From assembly GCA_944383335.1 (NCBI GenBank), contig CALWPD010000005.1, positions 1 through 35,914 of the forward strand: a stretch of DNA of 35,914 nt. Reading direction: 5' to 3'. The translations under genes were made by a program, and so were the position numbers. Source of the stretch: an uncultured Clostridia bacterium (lineage in GTDB: Bacteria > Bacillota > Clostridia > Christensenellales > UBA1242). The first letter of the stretch is position 1. Each line of letters begins with the position of its first letter. Under the pieces are notes generated by a model. It did no database searches, was not told the origin of the DNA, and was given only the letters and a program-made list of their open reading frames with translations. Of this stretch, positions 33,258 to 35,914 are shown piece by piece.

Positions 33258-34876
33258 TGGACTTTTTTAGTGCCACGAACTTGCATCTTTATATAGGTAT
33301 AGTTCTCTCGTGTGTAAATGGTGTGCTAATGTGCCTTCTTGCCAGCAAATTTTTGCATGTAATTCAACTTTCGGGTTATAAAATTGTTGGATACAGTGCT
33401 TACTTAAAAGAAACTAAATGGTCATATGTAACTCGCCTTGTTGTGCTATGCTTTATGTCTGTGCTTTGCGTTTTGGTAACCAATTCTCTTTTAGATGGTT
33501 ATGGTCAATATTATTCTTATATTGGACTGATATTTTACTTTTATTTTTGCATAGTATTTATAATAAATGTTTATCGTGCGCCACAAAAAACGCCATTAAA
33601 GCAAACACACCGCATGCAAAGGCTTACTTTTGTTGTATTTTTGGTTATGTCAGCAATCACATTTGCTTTAATTATGTTGTTTAGTGAATATGTGCCTTTT
33701 ATAAGGTTTGGGGTGGTGGCAATAACTCCTATTTTCTTGCCTATTGTTGTTCCACTCGCACATTTTATTTGCATACCAATGGAAAGTGTTTTTAGGCAAG
33801 TATACAAAACTCGCGCCAAAAAGAAACTTGCAAGCATGCCAAATTTGATAAAAATCGGCATTACAGGAAGTTATGGAAAAACCACAACAAAACATATTTT
33901 AAATGTTATGCTTGGCACAAAATATAATGTTTGTATGAGTCCTCACAGTTTTAACACTCCTATGGGGCTTACAAAAGTTATTAATAACTATCTCGAACCA
34001 AAGCATGAAGTTCTAATTGCGGAGATGGGTGCAAGACAGGTTGGAGACATTGCTTACCTTTGCAATCTCATTCATCCTAAGCATGCAATAATAACAGGTG
34101 TTGGAAGTCAACATCTTGCCACTTTTGGAACTGTTGAAAACATATATAAAGCCAAAAAAGAACTTGTAGACGCAATTTCAGACGGCTATATTTGTTTCAA
34201 TGCTCAAAATGCTGGCACACTTAAGATGTATGAAGAGTGTACAAAAAACAAAATTTTATGTGGAATAGATGGTGATTATTTTGTCTCCATTTTAAATATA
34301 AAAGCTTCAAAAAAAGGTTCAATTTTTGACCTTAAAATTGGTGATGAAATAGTAAATTGCAGCACTAAACTACTTGGTAAAAGCAACCTTGAAGATATTG
34401 CTCTAGCTTCTGGACTTGCTTACAAAATGGGGGTGTCGTTACTTGGCATAAAAAGCGCTATTTCTCAACTGAAACCAATTCCGCACCGGGTGGAACTTAT
34501 TGAAGAAAATGGTCTTACCATCATAGATGATTCCTTTAATGCATCTGTTGAAAGTAGCAAAAATGCTCTTGAAACTCTTTCACTTTTTGATGGAGAAAAA
34601 ATTGTTGTAACTCCAGGTCTTGTGGAACTTGGCGATAGCGAATATGCAGAAAATGTGGCATTTGGCGAAGCTTTATCAAGGGTGGCAAACAAGGTTATCA
34701 TCGTCAACAAAACAAATAAGCAAGCCATTACAACTGGTCTTTTAAAAGGTGGCTTTGATGAAAATAATATTTTAGAAATGGAAACTTTAAACGATGCAAA
34801 GGCGAAGCTTAAAGATATCTTGGTTGGCGGCGAGATCGTATTGTTTGAAAACGATTTGCCAGACAATTATATTTAA
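33257..34876 (+). CDS. murF: Membrane-fused MurF-like Mur ligase
   Basis: This 539-residue protein has two parts. Residues 1-180 form about five membrane segments (near 9-32, 61-79, 86-105, 122-143 and 150-172). Residues 190-539 are a Mur ligase: the ATP loop GITGSYGKTTTKH (Gly204-Thr210), SFNTPMGLTKVIN, AEMGARQVGDIAYL, the carbamoyl-lysine region, IDDSFNASVESSKNAL, TPGLVELG, and a closing FENDLPDNY. These match MurF, which adds D-Ala-D-Ala to the UDP-MurNAc-tripeptide. The usual MurF N-terminal UDP-substrate domain is replaced by the membrane part. It may be the peptidoglycan MurF or a ligase for another membrane-linked precursor. AAAAGGAG precedes ATG 33257, and a terminator follows. Confidence 0.85.
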   Translation: MDFFSATNLHLYIGIVLSCVNGVLMCLLASKFLHVIQLSGYKIVGYSAYLKETKWSYVTRLVVLCFMSVLCVLVTNSLLDGYGQYYSYIGLIFYFYFCIVFIINVYRAPQKTPLKQTHRMQRLTFVVFLVMSAITFALIMLFSEYVPFIRFGVVAITPIFLPIVVPLAHFICIPMESVFRQVYKTRAKKKLASMPNLIKIGITGSYGKTTTKHILNVMLGTKYNVCMSPHSFNTPMGLTKVINNYLEPKHEVLIAEMGARQVGDIAYLCNLIHPKHAIITGVGSQHLATFGTVENIYKAKKELVDAISDGYICFNAQNAGTLKMYEECTKNKILCGIDGDYFVSILNIKASKKGSIFDLKIGDEIVNCSTKLLGKSNLEDIALASGLAYKMGVSLLGIKSAISQLKPIPHRVELIEENGLTIIDDSFNASVESSKNALETLSLFDGEKIVVTPGLVELGDSEYAENVAFGEALSRVANKVIIVNKTNKQAITTGLLKGGFDENNILEMETLNDAKAKLKDILVGGEIVLFENDLPDNYI

Positions 34877-34891
34877 TATATTTATAAATTT

Positions 34892-34926
34892 ATGGTAGTT
34901 AAATTCCCATTAATTACCATTTTTTA
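34892..34926 (+). terminator. Intrinsic terminator after the MurF-like gene
   Basis: An 11-bp stem (ATGGTAGTTAA paired with TTAATTACCAT, one G-U) with a 7-base loop is followed by six T. Confidence 0.85.
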
Positions 34927-34946
34927 TTTATAATTTTTTTCTTATA

Positions 34947-34955
34947 TGTTAAAAT
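34947..34955 (+). promoter_or_regulatory. Extended -10 promoter abutting the Pr6Pr-like gene
   Basis: TGTTAAAAT is identical to the extended -10 of holB. It ends 7 bases before ATG 34963. The -35 is not clear, as is common with extended -10 promoters. A leaderless mRNA is predicted. Confidence 0.55.
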
Positions 34956-34962
34956 AAAAAAA

Positions 34963-35739
34963 ATGAAAAGAAAATTTAACATTAAATATTTTAATAACAT
35001 TTTTATTTTGCTGGTTGGAATTATTGGTGTATGGTTGTTCTTAAGTCATATGCTTCATTTTTCTTTTCCAGATTATTTTTATATAAATAATCCAAACATT
35101 AATTTTTATTATGGGACAAATGTCGTTTCGATGTGGGCAGATTTTTCTTTTTTCACATATCACTCATTAATTTTCTTCTCTTTATGGTGTATTTTATATT
35201 CACTTTCAAATTTTTTCAATTTAAAAAAACTCAATAACTTTTTGTCAAACGCCTATGTTTTGAGTTTTGTTTTTACAAATTATTTATTTACTGTATTTTT
35301 CTATACAATATTTGAACTTACATCAGGAAATATCACCTTTGGTTTGTATGCAAACACACCACTTGCATTACATAATTTCGGAACAAATATTGTGGGGCAT
35401 TATGTTTATTTTGTTTTTGCGCTTGTGTTGTTTTTAAAAATACAGTCTTCGAGCAAGTCCAAAAATAAATTAATTGCCTTTTTCCCAATTTGTTACCTAT
35501 TATTATATTATATTGTGGTTAAAATCACTGGAAAATTTGCGTATATTATCGAGTGGTACCCTTATGTCATATTTGATGCAACATCCTTTGGACAAATTTT
35601 TGGGGTAACAAATTATTCTTGGTGTGTTGTCATATTACTTTTCTCATTACTGATTATTCTAAGTGCTTATATGTTCCTATATATAATGTTTGCAAACTAT
35701 AAACTCAAAAAGTCAAAAGTTGCACCACCCAACGCTTAG
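34963..35739 (+). CDS. Six-transmembrane protein, Pr6Pr-like
   Basis: Integral membrane protein of 258 residues with about six hydrophobic segments and a basic N-terminus (KRKFNIKYF). The pattern agrees with the Pr6Pr family as I recall it: a segment with the NYLFTVFFYT core, a histidine-containing loop (LHNFGTNIVGHYV), and WYPYVIFDATSFG before the last membrane segment, matching the family's W-Y-P-Y-x-F-x-D motif. The role of the family is unknown; the conserved His and Asp near the membrane surface suggest catalysis or ligand binding. The ATG has no ribosome binding site (only A residues), and the extended -10 lies directly upstream. It follows the terminator of the MurF-like gene, so it is a single-gene unit. 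Confidence 0.75.
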   Translation: MKRKFNIKYFNNIFILLVGIIGVWLFLSHMLHFSFPDYFYINNPNINFYYGTNVVSMWADFSFFTYHSLIFFSLWCILYSLSNFFNLKKLNNFLSNAYVLSFVFTNYLFTVFFYTIFELTSGNITFGLYANTPLALHNFGTNIVGHYVYFVFALVLFLKIQSSSKSKNKLIAFFPICYLLLYYIVVKITGKFAYIIEWYPYVIFDATSFGQIFGVTNYSWCVVILLFSLLIILSAYMFLYIMFANYKLKKSKVAPPNA

Positions 35740-35757
35740 CACCAATATAGCATTGTA

Positions 35758-35914
35758 TTATTCTGAGCTATTTTAAGCGTCCACCCTTAGTCATTCTGAG
35801 TCTTGCCCGCGAAGCGTCGACCCACGAAGAATCTCAGAGACCACCAAAAAGCGGCGCAATACTTTGTTACTGCTATGCCGGTCTAGACAGTCATTTAGGG
35901 AACTAAACTCCTGC
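35758..35914. repeat. GC-richer interspersed-repeat-like segment
   Basis: This stretch is clearly richer in G and C than the rest of the window. It holds TTCTGAG at 35761-35767 and again TCATTCTGAG at 35791-35800. The latter pairs imperfectly with AGAATCTCAG (35828-35837), giving a CTGAG/CTCAG hairpin of about 40 bases with a GC-rich loop. The TCATTCTGAG ... GAAGAATCTCAG arrangement resembles the extragenic palindromic repeats found many times in various bacterial genomes. No open frame fits, and the segment runs off the window edge. Confidence 0.55.

Noticed and set aside
1..35914. CRISPR arrays, insertion sequences, prophage genes, rRNA genes or stop-codon reassignment
   Set aside because: No direct-repeat arrays, transposase, integrase or rRNA segments were seen, and all three standard stop codons end plausible genes.

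Overview
The window looks like chromosome of an uncultured, very AT-rich, low-GC Gram-positive bacterium of the Clostridia type. Three things support this: the order holB-ricT-trmN6-rsmI-tatD-rsmA resembles the holB-yaaT-yabB-yabC-yabD-ksgA block of Bacillus and Clostridia, sporulation genes spmA and spmB are present, and most genes have GGAGG-type ribosome binding sites and sigma-A-type promoters. The standard genetic code fits throughout. I cannot name a genus from the sequence.

Layout. Positions 1-458 hold the C-terminal end of a BspA-like leucine-rich-repeat surface protein, closed by a terminator. Positions 533-6503 are a compact housekeeping block for DNA replication and rRNA/tRNA methylation (holB, ricT, trmN6-like, rsmI, tatD, rsmA), interrupted by spmA-spmB on the opposite strand. 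Positions 6567-8077 hold an unrecognised acidic protein and a divergent guanylate kinase. Positions 8125-22343 are the accessory core: an 819-residue membrane-hairpin protein of unknown function and a giant 3798-residue exported beta-repeat protein, transcribed divergently from a 362-base, extremely AT-rich region. Next come cardiolipin synthase, tRNA-Arg(CCU), a lipid kinase, a small basic protein, a PLP-fold YnbB-like protein that lacks its expected lysine, a PnuC-type transporter and a membrane protein. Positions 28528-34876 hold RNase J, a TrmR-like methyltransferase, tsaE-tsaB-rimI, an alpha/beta hydrolase and a membrane-fused MurF-like ligase. A Pr6Pr-like membrane protein and a GC-richer, repeat-like segment end the window.

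How the genes fit together. Much of the content is core information processing: translation-fidelity RNA modification, mRNA decay and DNA replication. The rest is envelope biology: cardiolipin, lipid phosphorylation, peptidoglycan precursor ligation and giant surface proteins. The genome is compact, with ATGA overlaps and two pairs of convergent genes whose 3' ends overlap.

Most notable observations. (1) The giant protein and its divergent 819-residue neighbour form the best candidate for an undescribed system. (2) At least four genes (holB, the lipid kinase, pnuC and the Pr6Pr-like gene) have a promoter whose -10 box ends 6-8 bases before the start codon and have no ribosome binding site, which predicts leaderless mRNAs. 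(3) The YnbB-like protein has histidine where its family has the PLP lysine. (4) A GC-rich interspersed repeat lies at the right end. Motif statements about families come from memory and no database search was run.
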